A stretch of DNA of 64,000 bases from Rhynchosporium graminicola (lineage: Eukaryota > Ascomycota > Leotiomycetes > Helotiales > Ploettnerulaceae): positions 278,734-342,733 of the forward strand of contig FJUW01000008.1 of the NCBI GenBank assembly GCA_900074885.1, given 5' to 3'. Positions 23,770-34,130 of this stretch are shown piece after piece. The notes beneath the pieces were generated by a model, which was given only the letters and a program-made list of their open reading frames with translations, did not search any database and was not told the DNA's origin. Made by a program: the position numbers and the translations under genes. The first letter of the stretch is position 1. The number at the start of each line of letters is the position of its first letter.

Positions 23770-25778
23770 TTATATCCTTTCCCAGAAAGTCTCCAATGCA
23801 GCACGACCAGCAGATTTAAGGCATGTCAGTAGCATATTCAGATAACCGACAGTATCACTTTTTCGCCTCTTTCGTGTAGTTCTTTTCGAAAGTTGTGTAG
23901 AAGCATGAATGGGAAGGAGAACCGGGCTTCTAATCTTCTGACGTCGAGTAGCAGCTTTCATCGTTACTTGATGATTGTATCGCTGGGCTGAGGGAGCTCG
24001 TCTTCGCCTCTTCCGATGATAGTGTCCTCCCGTATGTCGTGACCTTCGAGTCCTATGATGATGAGACCGCTTTTCTACATATTGCAACTCCTCATCGGGA
24101 TCGTTGAAAGTGAGAATTTCGAGTTTTGGAAATACTGCAAGGGGAGCCTGCAAGTATTCAATAGTCTCCAGATGTCGAGGTAATGATCCCTCCTCAGTTA
24201 CAGGTGAGCTTGATATCTCGGTATTAACCCTGTCCTGGTGTAGTTCACTAATTCCTCTCTCCCGTGGTTCAAGTCGCACGTCTGGGTGTTCCCCTCTATT
24301 TCTTAGAGGCATACGGGAGGTACTCAAACCCACACCCTCATCGGATTCTACGACTACCCCTGGGTTTTCCAGACTGTGAGCTCGCGCTGTTATTGTTGCT
24401 CGCGAAAAGTTCGCCACGGACTCTTTCAAGAACGCTAATAGTTTATGCTGAGGCCTTGTCACTTTATCTATTTTATGTGCTAGAAGCGAATCTAGGTCTG
24501 AGAGGGCTTTCATGAAAATGGCTCCTCTAGCTTGCGACTCGAATGTTACGTCTGCAGGAAGCGTCCAGAGACAGTAAAGTTGCTGATGCTGGCCCTTAAT
24601 AGCAAAGAAGTTATGGAACCGTATAAAATTCGCACAGAGATAGCATGACCTTTTGCTGATGCCGATATAGTTTGTAGCTAATACAATCTGCGGATGCTCT
24701 TCATAAAAGGTGAGCAATAGCATTTCTGCGTGGACGATATACTTCTGCTATCTTTGAAGCAGCTGTTGTATCTCCACGACTTGCAATCGAGATCTTGTTG
24801 ATAATGCTGGCATCCTTCTTCTTATATCCTTAATAGAGAAGTCTTGAAGGACATTGACTCTTCGAGATATTGAGGGGACTGTTTCGAAATTAATTTGTAT
24901 GTGTCTCAGGGTAGCATATCTAGCTACCTGGACTAGGCTCACTGCACTGCGGAAGAACTTTGCAACTTTGCCTATCCTTTCCAAGATTTGGGAGGATTGC
25001 TTTCGTAGCTGACACTGAGTGCGGACCAGATTATGAAAATCGATGGAGTGACGAACGTTGTAGGCTAGTCGTGCCAATTGCTTAATCGCCTCAAGATCTG
25101 TGGTAATGTGTAACTTGTCAACGAGTTCTCGTATTTCTGTCCAGTGGCTTTTAGCTAGTCGTTCGGATTCCTCGTTCTCGTCAAGATCGACATCTTTACA
25201 AGCCCCTAGTTTCCCTGGCTCGACCGGGCGTGCCTTCATTTGAGTATCAACTCTTACACTCAGCTGTTGGGAAGGTGTACAGAATTGATGAACAAGGTTC
25301 CATAAGCCGGTTCTCCCCGCGATTTGTTTTGAGATGCGAGAGCGATAACCTTCTGTGATTAATTCAAAGCATAAATCTTGTGCTATGGCAATTGATAAAT
25401 CTTACATAATATTAGTATCATACTCAGCAGCATAGAGTTACACGATATACCTCTCTGTCTCACCCGATTCATTATCCCTGTGATCTGCGACAACCTTTGG
25501 CGAGCCTGGACATTGAAATCCTCGTTCTTGGCTATGCGTATCGTGATCTCTTTGCTATTACTTTGGCTTAATTCGAGACACGCTGCGGTCACATTTGGGG
25601 CTCCTCCAGGACTAGCTGCAACAAGTGCAAAGCTATCCAAGAAGTGCCTTGCCGAGGGAAGATCTAGCTTGTTTTGGACGTTAATATTAAGTTGGCTCGG
25701 AGACTCTTCTTTCTGGGAGCGTGAGCACGCTTCAAGGAAAACAGCTTTCTCGTGGAAGGCTAGTTCGTCAATCTTCAT
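23770..25778 (-). pseudogene. OTT_1508-type fungal nucleic-acid deaminase, one nonsense codon
   Basis: Exons 25778-25451 and 25400-23770 join in phase across a 50-bp intron (GTATAT donor, TACTAAT branch) to 653 codons. The C-terminal half carries the cytidine-deaminase-fold zinc motif: HAE at about residues 333-335 and, 27 residues on, SKRSCYLC (Cys 362 and Cys 365), followed by a Trp-x-x-Pro-type strand. These are hallmarks of the fungal OTT_1508-like deaminases of the AID/APOBEC-like superfamily, whose substrates are unknown. The N-terminal half is helical. The C terminus is strongly basic (His/Arg/Lys-rich, about residues 560-630), suggesting nucleic-acid binding or nuclear location. A single TAG (24750-24748) sits six codons before HAE in an otherwise clean frame, fitting a CAG-to-TAG change. 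Without readthrough, the protein would lose the whole catalytic domain. Confidence 0.83.
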
Positions 25779-26140
25779 CTACACGTTTCGAGGATACATG
25801 CTAACAACGAGAAGTGCTTGCGGTGATGATTATGTCAACGACTCCCTTCCTGGACTGTTTCGAAACTTGGTATCTTCCTAGACGGACCACAGAAGTCAGG
25901 AGTCGATCAAAAAGGGTATAGTCCTCCTCGTGATATCATTCTCGCCTATCGCAATTAATACAGAAGTTGGTGTTGTTCATGCACGTATATATAGCTTGTA
26001 TTCCCACACGTTTTGGAGGGCCAATAAAAGAACTGATTCTTCATCATCCTGCAGTATATATTGCAGGTCACATATCGACGCTGATTCGTTCGATCCTATT
26101 GTGTTGACTCCTTCTAGAATGTCTTTCTGTCGATCGTCAG
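25779..26140. other. Upstream region of the deaminase gene
   Basis: No gene recognised; presumably the promoter of the minus-strand deaminase. Confidence 0.35.
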
Positions 26141-26350
26141 GGCTACTTTAATTCAAATAAAAGGCAGAGAGGAACAGGAGGCTCTGGAGAAGGCTCTGAA
26201 GAAGCGGGCTGTCTTGAAAAAGCAGGAACCTATTGAAGGCGAAGAAAGCCCAGAAGTAGGCGGTATAGGCAATGTTGAAGACGAGAAAAGCTGTAAAGCA
26301 GCGGGCGAGGCTGGAAGAGCAAGAGGTTTTGAAGAAGATGAAGGAGATGA
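26141..26350 (+). pseudogene. Coiled-coil tail, possibly of a DNA transposase
   Basis: One frame reads REEQEALEKALKKRAVLKKQ. After a one-base frame change it continues AKKAQK, then stops, then KQRARLEEQEVLKKMKEMKA. Alternating charged heptads of this kind occur at the C termini of fungal Fot1/Pogo-type transposases, but no DDE catalytic part is visible nearby. The longer open frame at 26214-26504 is the wrong phase of the same sequence. Confidence 0.28.
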
Positions 26351-26639
26351 AGGCCTGGACGAGTGTGGACTGTTAAGTGCCACTATCCTATCAAGTCATA
26401 CGGATGTATTACAGAGAGCCTGGACGTCAATTGTTTATAGAACAAGAACTATGGCCCTGAATGCAACCGCAGGATCGCAGCCCCGCATAACGCAAGGCCG
26501 TTGAGGGAGGTTCAGTGACGGGTGCTTGCGATAGGCATTGCGGTGCAATCAGCTACGCTAGACTGGCCCCTCCCGCGACAACGGCACCCCCGCCCTAGCC
26601 TTGGTCGTAGCGTGCTGCCTAATAACCCCAATAAGCTGA

Positions 26640-28189
26640 CGCTAAGACAGGAAACCAAACGATAATCTCCTCAGATCTTCTCATATCATCACGAACTTCC
26701 TAAGCTCGATCTAAGCCTCTAATATTTTTAATAATTAAGTAAGTAAAGCTAATCCGAATACTGCTATTCTTCTTCTTTTCTACTAACGGAGTAAATAGTA
26801 AGGCTTATTATTCACGCTGCAAACGGAAGTTCTTATTATAGCAAGTATTATAGTAGTATCACGATGATTCCGCGAGCTATAATAGGTACGAGGTCTATGG
26901 ATTCGATAGTTCTATATAAGAGAAATCATCAGAATATTACCGGACGACAGTATATCGAGTTATCTGCCTAGGCTACGACGATAAAGAGAGAACGATATAA
27001 GTTTCTAGGTCGTAAGAGTATTTCAATTATCTAAAGGAGTAAAATATTTGTAAAACTTACTAGATACACTTCGAAAGCAGTAGTAACCTTAAAAATATAA
27101 GCGAAGGCTTATCTTTTCAAAACTTATAATTAACACTAGCTCTAGTATTAGATAGTATATTTAGAACAGTCGATTAAATATTACAGTTACTACCGAATAT
27201 TCAGAACCTATCCCGTAATGATAATATACTTAGAGTCCGGTATATACGACTCCGCGATTAATATAATCGATTTGAATGAATCTGCTGCCAAGTGTTACTA
27301 GTAGAAGATATATCCTATCATTCGAGTATACCGAGACAGTTTATCTATTTAAGTACCCAGAATACGTTACTGTTTTTTATAAAGCTATCAGGTCTATTTC
27401 AATACGCGTATAGTAAGGCGTGTAATTAAAATCTGAATAGAGGCAAGATAGGTAAACTAGTCAGATAGCTAGAGGTCCAGCATAGCGGGAGTGGGAGTAG
27501 GAGTAGGAGTGGGAGTGGGAGTGGGAGTAGGAGTGGAAGTAGGCGTGATTAAGTAGCTGAATTAATTATTAACTATCTAATTCCAAAACTAAAACTTTAC
27601 TATAAAGCTTCGCTTCTCGCTATAGTATTTCCTAGTAAGTAGACGTTTATATTAAAAGGGACTAAAAACTAAATACTAGTATATACTAAAACTCCCTAAT
27701 AGCTTCTTATTTACGAAGTATTAATAGCCTTACTACTATATACAGAAGATACGTTAGCTAACTCCTATATAAAGTTGCAGGAATATTATAGGGCTCAGAC
27801 GTCTAACTATATACTAAAAGGCTATAAACTATTATATAGATTAGGAAATATCCGCTTAAGTTCTTAGCCCTTCTATAAAAAGAGTAGTAAGGAATATAGA
27901 TTCCTTATCCTACTCGATAATTATAGTCTACTATAGATAGCCGTATCTGTTCGCTTTCCCTTTCCGCTCTTACTTACCTAAGCGCCTTATCTTATACTCT
28001 TATACCAATTGATTCTCGCTGTTGCAACCGCCTCGAAACAGATTATTATATGCGAGCCATATATGCCCCTTATCTCCTCAAAATCCCAATCTCTAATATC
28101 CGTAGCATAATCTTGTTTTTTCTCAGAAGATATTCCTACGAACCTGCTTCCTTTAATATTATATTCTTATCATAGCTACTATTATAGGA
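26640..28189. other. RIP-saturated AT-rich tract, unidentified repeat
   Basis: The composition switches to near-absence of CpA/TpG with dense TpA. A degraded plus-strand frame can be followed at about 27,560-27,960, interrupted by TAG/TAA, without a recognised domain. The last 200 bp lead into dynamin fragment C and are less mutated. Confidence 0.55.
27487..27543. repeat. (GGGAGT)n minisatellite
   Basis: About nine tandem copies of a six-base unit GGGAGT, with AGGAGT and GGAAGT variants, inside the RIP-affected tract. The variants differ by G-to-A transitions. Confidence 0.9.
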
Positions 28190-28880
28190 TTACACTTAAT
28201 AGCTGACCTTCGGTCGGTTGAACAGATTCAGCTCCTCGATTTGGTCGATTCTCTCCGTGCGGAAGGATTAAGTGAATTTACCGCCTTGCCTCAGCTGATT
28301 ATCTGTGAAGATTAATTAAGCGGTAAAAGTTCCCTCCTCGAAGGGATTTCCGGAGTTCCGTTCCTACGGAAGGATAATCTCTGCATACGATTTGCAACGG
28401 AGGTTATCCCATAGTATCTTTGGCTTGCTCAAAGAGGGTAATAAAGTCTCCAAGGGAGGAGACTTCATGTCGAAATTGCCAAAGCCGATCCTGATCGGCT
28501 GACGATCGACCTTTCCCAGGGACCTATATCACATCAGTATCTGTTGAAAGACCAACCAAAGAAACTCTGACTTCGGAGTCGTGAGCTCTACGTAAGCTGT
28601 TATCTATTGGTAGGAACGCATTCACCGAAGACATTCTTCGAGTTGAGATCTCAGGGCTAACAAGCATAACTTACTATCGTCGACCTCCCTGGTTTAATTC
28701 ACTCGCATAATAAACACCAAACCGAACATGACGTTGACCTTGTTACCTCGTGGCCAAATACATGGCGAACCCAAGGAGTATCATTCTCGCTGTGGTGTCC
28801 GCTAAGAACGACTTCCCGAATCAAATTGTAAGGAATTGAGCTTTTCACTCATGGACGTAGCAGCTTACACTATTGCAAGG
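28190..28880 (+). pseudogene. Dynamin/Mx-like GTPase fragment C (N-terminal GTPase only)
   Basis: The frame begins around SVEQIQLLDLVDSLRAEG and reads LPQLIICED, stop, LSGKSSLLEGISGVPF: a G1 region where the motif glycine is Glu and a Gln/Ser position is a TAA/Leu. It continues DNLCIRFATEV, later LTIVDLPGLIHSHNKHQ (G3), then after a frame change YMANPRSIILAVVSAKNDF. The last piece matches pseudogene A (EPRSIILAVVSAKN), so A and C are the same subfamily. The element ends near a GTAAGG donor at about 28,830, after which no stalk or GED follows. A 3'-truncated, nonsense-bearing copy. Confidence 0.78.
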
Positions 28881-29827
28881 TCGAGGAAGTTAGTGTCGTG
28901 GATTAAAAATCGAGCCAGATTAGACTGATCAGAGGCTGATTTCTCGATCGCTGGCGAAGCCGATTGGCAGAGTCCTGGGTTGGGGAGGAGGATTGCGGTT
29001 GATATCAATGAATAGATTGGTTTGTATTATTCAGTGAGTGCAATGCCGAAAGATATGCTCCTGAGTGGCCTTACCTTCTGAATCACTCGAGTTGAAGTCC
29101 TCACCGCTTTTTGGTGTAATGGGATATGTCAAGGAAATGATTTAATGCCCGCTATTCCATCTAACAACGACATGTCGTTGCTTTTACTCAGAGGGCGGAA
29201 TGTTAGCTCTCGAAACTCAAAAGGAATAACCCTGGGCTGTTTCTTTGTATTCTCCTATCTCCGTATTAACTCTCAGTGAAAGCGTGTCTATCTATCCGTT
29301 TTTTGAGAATATGTTAAGACTGATATACTGGCTGAAGGGAAATAATACCTCATTTATTTAATACCTCTTTGAGAACTTGGCCTGTTTTGTTCTACTCCTC
29401 TCTTGGAGATTCTTGTGCGAAGTCATCCTTTATAACACTACCTATCGAACTCGCTTCAAGTATTGCTTTACCCAAACTTGACCTGTGGCACTCCTACTTG
29501 GGGCTATTTTTGCGGCTAATGATGATGAGAACACTTTTTGCGAAACGCATCTGGTTGATCTTGACTAACTGGGATTTACTGCAGGGTGATAAACCAAACA
29601 CTGTTTCATATCGGGCCCCGAGGATAGGTTCCCCAAAGAAGTGTGGGGTTACAAGCTATGTATGCGTGCATTAAGCACACTTATTTCAGTTTAATTGCGA
29701 CAGATGAGAGAAGTAAATCATGGGATTGGACGAGCTAGTCTCCCACACGAAAAGCCAATTTCCTCGCCCGTCACTCCTTTAATTCTATCTTGTACTTTCC
29801 GAAAGTGCGTTATCAGCGGATAAAAAG
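28881..29827. other. No recognisable gene
   Basis: Normal composition. A 101-codon plus-strand frame (29369-29674) has no known motif. Confidence 0.35.
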
Positions 29828-30175
29828 CTAGGTTAGAAATGCCGCAAGTGTAGCTGTTATAGCAGCAACACCTGTAAATGTTGGCGTCGCAAAACCCAGT
29901 ATCCCAACACTTGTGAGGGTTGCAAAAATTCCTGCTGTGGGAGTAAACCCTCCATATATCCAGGACTGGAAGGCGGCTGCTAAGGATCCTATTATACTAG
30001 TAAAGATTAGATACGACTGTAGCAAATAGGGTTTGAAAGACGGTAGTAGTGTGCTAAACGTCCATGTAGAACTCACCAGACAAGATGCCTCCCGGCCCAA
30101 AACCCATGGTCATCAAAACTGTAATCATGAGCGTGAAAGTGATCCACTAGGCTGTGAGAATTGCTATAACATCTC
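29828..30175 (-). pseudogene. IFI6/IFI27 (ISG12)-like small membrane protein
   Basis: Exon ?-30077 and exon 29988-29828 are joined across an 88-bp intron (GTGAGT donor, ATAATAG acceptor). The joined frame contains GFGPGGILSG, SLAAAFQSWIYGGFTPTAG and FATLTSVGILGF, followed by a second hydrophobic segment TFTGVAAITATLAAFL. The Gly-rich GxxxxGI...GS-AA--QS and FA-L-S-G--G signature is that of the Ifi-6-16 family (ISG12), small proteins that insert in organelle membranes in animals and also occur in fungi. Upstream the frame hits TAG 30149-30147 at a former Gln or Trp codon before a further hydrophobic stretch, so the 5' end is broken or an extra exon is missed. Function in fungi is unknown. Confidence 0.65.
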
Positions 30176-31505
30176 TTTGGTGTCAACAAGTGCCTTGCTT
30201 ATATTTTTGAATGAAGAACATATACAGGGCTGTGAAAGCTAGGTTGTTAAATCCTGCCAGTGCATTGATATCTATTCCCAGATCAGGGATCTGTTAGTAA
30301 GGAAAGAACTTGCAGTGTCTTTGAAGCTATTCTGGTGAGTGAAGTTTAATGAGGCTATGAGCAGGCGATACATGACTGATGAGATACTGTAGGTGGATAA
30401 GGATAAGTCTTAGTCTGATATCGAGGTTTTCAATCAGAATGTCGTTTGAATAGGACGCGGACGACGATTTTGGGGCACTAAGAACAGAAGGATGTTTGCT
30501 GAGGAGGAAGATAGCGAGGCGTCGAAACTAATACTCTCCCCTCGCACATGATGTAAGACGTTGCGGGCTCTACCTAAACCCTTTCCTTTTATAGCTTCCG
30601 CGAGGATGCATAGTTACACGACCTTAAGCCGGTGAGCGAAGTCTCTGCCGTCATAGAGTCTCTCCCTAGTACGTTCCTCGTCTGCTCTTCGTATCAGATG
30701 TCGCAACTAAGACAGAGATGCTATCTAGCTGATGGCCCTGCTTATTATTCAGGTGACCCCATATAGCTGCAACAGGTCGAGTGCCGTTAAAGAGGGCCGT
30801 GATGCTGGCTCGGAATTTTTCGTTCATATCCGTTGTGCGTATGTAATTATATCCACAGGGACTATGCCGTAAAGTGGATGCGAAATAATTCTTATTCTAG
30901 TCTGATGTATGTCTAAAAAGTTTAATGTCATTCGTATCGAGCGTTTCAAGAAAGCATGTGACTCAAACCTATAACGATAAGTCAAAGTCTAAGAGGTGTG
31001 GGAGTATAGAATGAGACTATCAATTCCGTTATAAACGCGAGGCTGAAAACACTAATCATCTGTATACTTTATAAGGCCTCCTGCATCTTGCTGCGCGTCA
31101 TGACCTTACTTGTTATTGGAGAGGCGGAGCCCGGGGCCCCCTGCTATGCGCATCCATGAATTGATGAGACGAACCGGCAATTTATGATGATCTAGGGTTG
31201 CGTCTTTTGTACCGCTGGATGTTCATGGAACGACTTGCACCAGCTGACTAGGCTGCTTGAACTACCAAATGTTGCTGTTTTGCTTCTATATAATCTGCGG
31301 CTACGAAGCATGCGAATTCAAAGATGTTTATATTGTATGTCCTCTTAAACATTCCTTGACCTAACTACTCCGGCAATAATAGCCGAATAGTCTCCTTCTA
31401 TTATGACTAAAACCCTTTGCCTATAGCACCGGCAGACTCTTTTCGCCCTCCCATATCCTAATCTACCCAACCACAAACCTTGGAGCTATTCGACTTCAAG
31501 CTCCG
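30176..31505. other. No supported gene; possible short ORF at the end
   Basis: No long frame. At 31508-31603 a 31-codon ORF starting MNVLKAKNKLL lies directly before the 192-aa gene; it may be a uORF or the tail of a decayed exon (the frame is open upstream to about 31,480). Confidence 0.3.
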
Positions 31506-31605
31506 CATGAACGTGCTGAAGGCTAAGAACAAGCTCTTAGTAGACATAACTACTCGAATTGTTGCGTTTTTAGTCAACAGTCTCGAGCCTAAGCTTGAGT
31601 AAACG

Positions 31606-32184
31606 ATGTCTTCTCTTAACATAGTCTCATTCGATACAATCGATATCGAAGTCGCCTATCGGTGGAATAACCCCAGTGGAGGCACAGGGTACTACGCGTC
31701 TGTTGGATTCTGGTGCGGCGAATGGAATTCCGATCACGGTTCCGAATTAGGACCTTGTAATTTTGATGATATTGAATCGTTGAAGACATATTTGCGAGGT
31801 ACAAAATCAGCTTCCCCATGGGTATCTATAACCCATATTCCGGGCCAAATGCTCGAGATTCTGAAATCAACCTGGGGTGATCACGCCTCGGATCAAAATC
31901 ATCAAGTCTATATTATTGACTTCCGGAAGCTTAAATTGTTTGATTCATCTTTTACAACCCGAGAACTTGCTGCTGGAATTCCGGGCACAGACTACTACAA
32001 CTATCAAAACAATCGAGACGGCCTTAAAGGGATTTCGAACCATCACTGGCTTGTCCAGCAATGGATTCCACCGTGTTGCATATTAGGCTCAGTGACTGTT
32101 GACGTTTTTCGGGGGGTCCTTTCCCATCATGGTATCAATTATAGTGGGTCTAGCAAATACCTCGACGAGGTAATCAAATGCTGA
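31606..32184 (+). CDS. Intact 192-aa protein, distant relative of the DUF7587-like gene
   Basis: A single-exon ORF from ATG 31606 to TGA 32182-32184 with no disruptions. The order of motifs parallels the 12.9-13.8 kb protein: an early AYRWNNP, then SPWVSITHIPGQMLEIL, a strand VYIIDFRKLKLF, and HHWLVQQWIPPCCILGSVTV. The Glu-x-Glu of the other protein is not conserved here (His-His instead), so if the fold is ADP-ribosyltransferase-like this copy probably lacks catalysis. No signal peptide or membrane segment. Relationship and fold are inferred from motif order; no family name is certain. Confidence 0.62.
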   Translation: MSSLNIVSFDTIDIEVAYRWNNPSGGTGYYASVGFWCGEWNSDHGSELGPCNFDDIESLKTYLRGTKSASPWVSITHIPGQMLEILKSTWGDHASDQNHQVYIIDFRKLKLFDSSFTTRELAAGIPGTDYYNYQNNRDGLKGISNHHWLVQQWIPPCCILGSVTVDVFRGVLSHHGINYSGSSKYLDEVIKC

Positions 32185-33018
32185 TAGTATTTATAGTGCC
32201 TAGGCATGAGCGTCAACTCGGGCAGGACTGGGTGAATAATAAGACGCTTACCATGAACACATGGGAGATATAGTTTGCGAGCTGCCAGAAAGCAAGATCT
32301 GATAAGAAATATTTTATAGTATAGTACGCCCGGCCTATTACTAACGAAGAGGATGGGTAGGTATTCTTTTGGTAGCTAATATTGAGAAAAAGGGATTGAA
32401 AAGAAGCTAAAGGTTGATGTGTTGGATCGGAAGAGGATGGGTAGGGGCTGGTAAATGGATGGATAGCTTTTTATTCCAGCGTTGATCTGAACAATGCCTT
32501 TATGATTCGACTAGTTCGACGCGAGAATGCGAAACCGGTCCTTGTTACTTATCTCAGGAGGTTTAGAGTACTGGACAGCTGATAATGAGTTGTGGAGTCT
32601 TTTGACGCCACGGTCGACAAGGCTGGTAACCTTTCCAAGAAGTATTAACTTATTGCTTATCATAAGTCCAAAATAGACGAATTTGATCACGCTGCTGACA
32701 TTTACTTATAATTGCGGATAAGAAAATATGTACTTTAAGTATTGACACTTTGACCTCAAAGTTGATGCGGGGTTTGCTATAATACAATGAATCTATATAC
32801 AAAGTAGCATGATAACGTGTTTAGATCCGTCATAAAGTCTCCCCTCCGTCACTCCTAACGCCTTCGTCCTGCCCGCTTGTGTAGTATATCACGAGATGCC
32901 ATCTAACCGAATCATTGTGAGAAGAACGTCGGCCTAAGCAAGAAGATCGATAGCAGGTGCTATTTATGTTATTAACTTACATGTGATTGCTTCCGAGATG
33001 ACTTACATAAGAGCGACG
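32185..33018. other. No recognisable gene
   Basis: AT-leaning spacer with no long frame or repeat seen. Confidence 0.4.
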
Positions 33019-33335
33019 TTACTTTCGATGAGATGTTTCCCACTCCTTCTGATTAGATTGCTTGAAAGCATCTAAATTGCCTTCGCCTCCTCAAGGTCTT
33101 CATCGTTGTGCATTTTCAGACCGTATGAAAGCATAAAGTGAGATATGCTCTTAAATCCTGCCCGTTTTATCAATTGATTTTGAGACAGCTGATTGGACTC
33201 GATGTCAGAGGAAGACTTTGCGCTGTTTGAAGTGGATATGGGTGGTATTATGTCTACTATCACCGTAGATGAGGTGTGTTTCTTTTTGGGTTGATCATCG
33301 TCACACTTGCGTTTCTAGGTTATGCTAATAAACTA
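33019..33335 (-). pseudogene. Small conserved fungal protein, frameshifted
   Basis: The minus-strand frame carries KRKCDDDQPKKKH, then a Ser/Asn-rich linker, AGFKSISHFMLSYGLKMHN and DEDLEEAKAI, hits a stop, and in the next frame continues DAFKQSNQKEWETSHRK to TAA 33021-33019. A single-base deletion at about 33,070 would account for the break. I recall similar C-terminal SYGL-plus-acidic-helix endings in short fungal hypothetical proteins, but cannot name a function. A TAG also lies upstream at about 33,320. Confidence 0.4.
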
Positions 33336-34130
33336 TTGCGCTACCCTTCAAGAACTCGAGTCGAAGATATCCACGTGAATTGGGTCCTTTCTAACGAGGC
33401 CTTTATTCCGCCTTCAAAAAGTCCTCCTGTTAAGGACGTTCTGCAAGCTTGCGCTGCTACTCTATAGTAACGAACATCGACAAGGTTATCAACAATAACT
33501 CTGAATTTTGGTCGTATCGGTGAACGTAATGACGTCGTCCGTCAGAAAGCCTCTTTGGCATGGAGTGCGCCTATGGGATATTTGGTATTCCAATCCCTTG
33601 CATGCGACTTTCCGGCGGTACTATAAGTCTGTCACTATTCCTCTGCAAGTTGCCGCAAGGGAGGCCGGTGATTTAAGTGTTACTTATAGATGGTCATCAC
33701 GATAGACACTTATACTGGATGCGAGAAATACGGCGAGCAGTTCGAAGTGCTATTCACTACGTTGAAAAGAATGCAGGGCCTGCCAAGTCTTGGTTTTGGT
33801 ACTTGCACCTTTGGCGTGGACAGATTCAGAAGTAGTAATGTCAACACTATGGCGAGAACAGCGAACGACTGGATCCCTAGATTGCACCTGGCTGAAAATC
33901 TTGGAAGAAATTGCACAGCTTGACTGCTAGAGGGTAGTGGCTCAAGCTGGAAACTTTCCATACTCTAAGAAGTAGTAGCTACAGTGAAAACCAAGTCTCC
34001 TTCGTATGCTATATCTCCATAAGATATTGTGGCTGACGCATGGCTATAATCACGTGACCTCACCACTGGAAGATAAAAATTCCGCTTCCGGAGACGCGAT
34101 TTCGGTTTGATTAGGTAACTATTTGAGTCG
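33336..34130. other. No supported gene
   Basis: Three plus-strand frames of 60-80 codons (33276-33467, 33508-33705, 33690-33923) are not linked by clear introns and show no recognised motif. A decayed gene is possible. Confidence 0.3.

Noticed and set aside
26214..26504. 96-codon Glu/Gly-rich ORF
   Set aside because: It is the off-phase reading of a coiled-coil remnant; the biased composition comes from the other frame.
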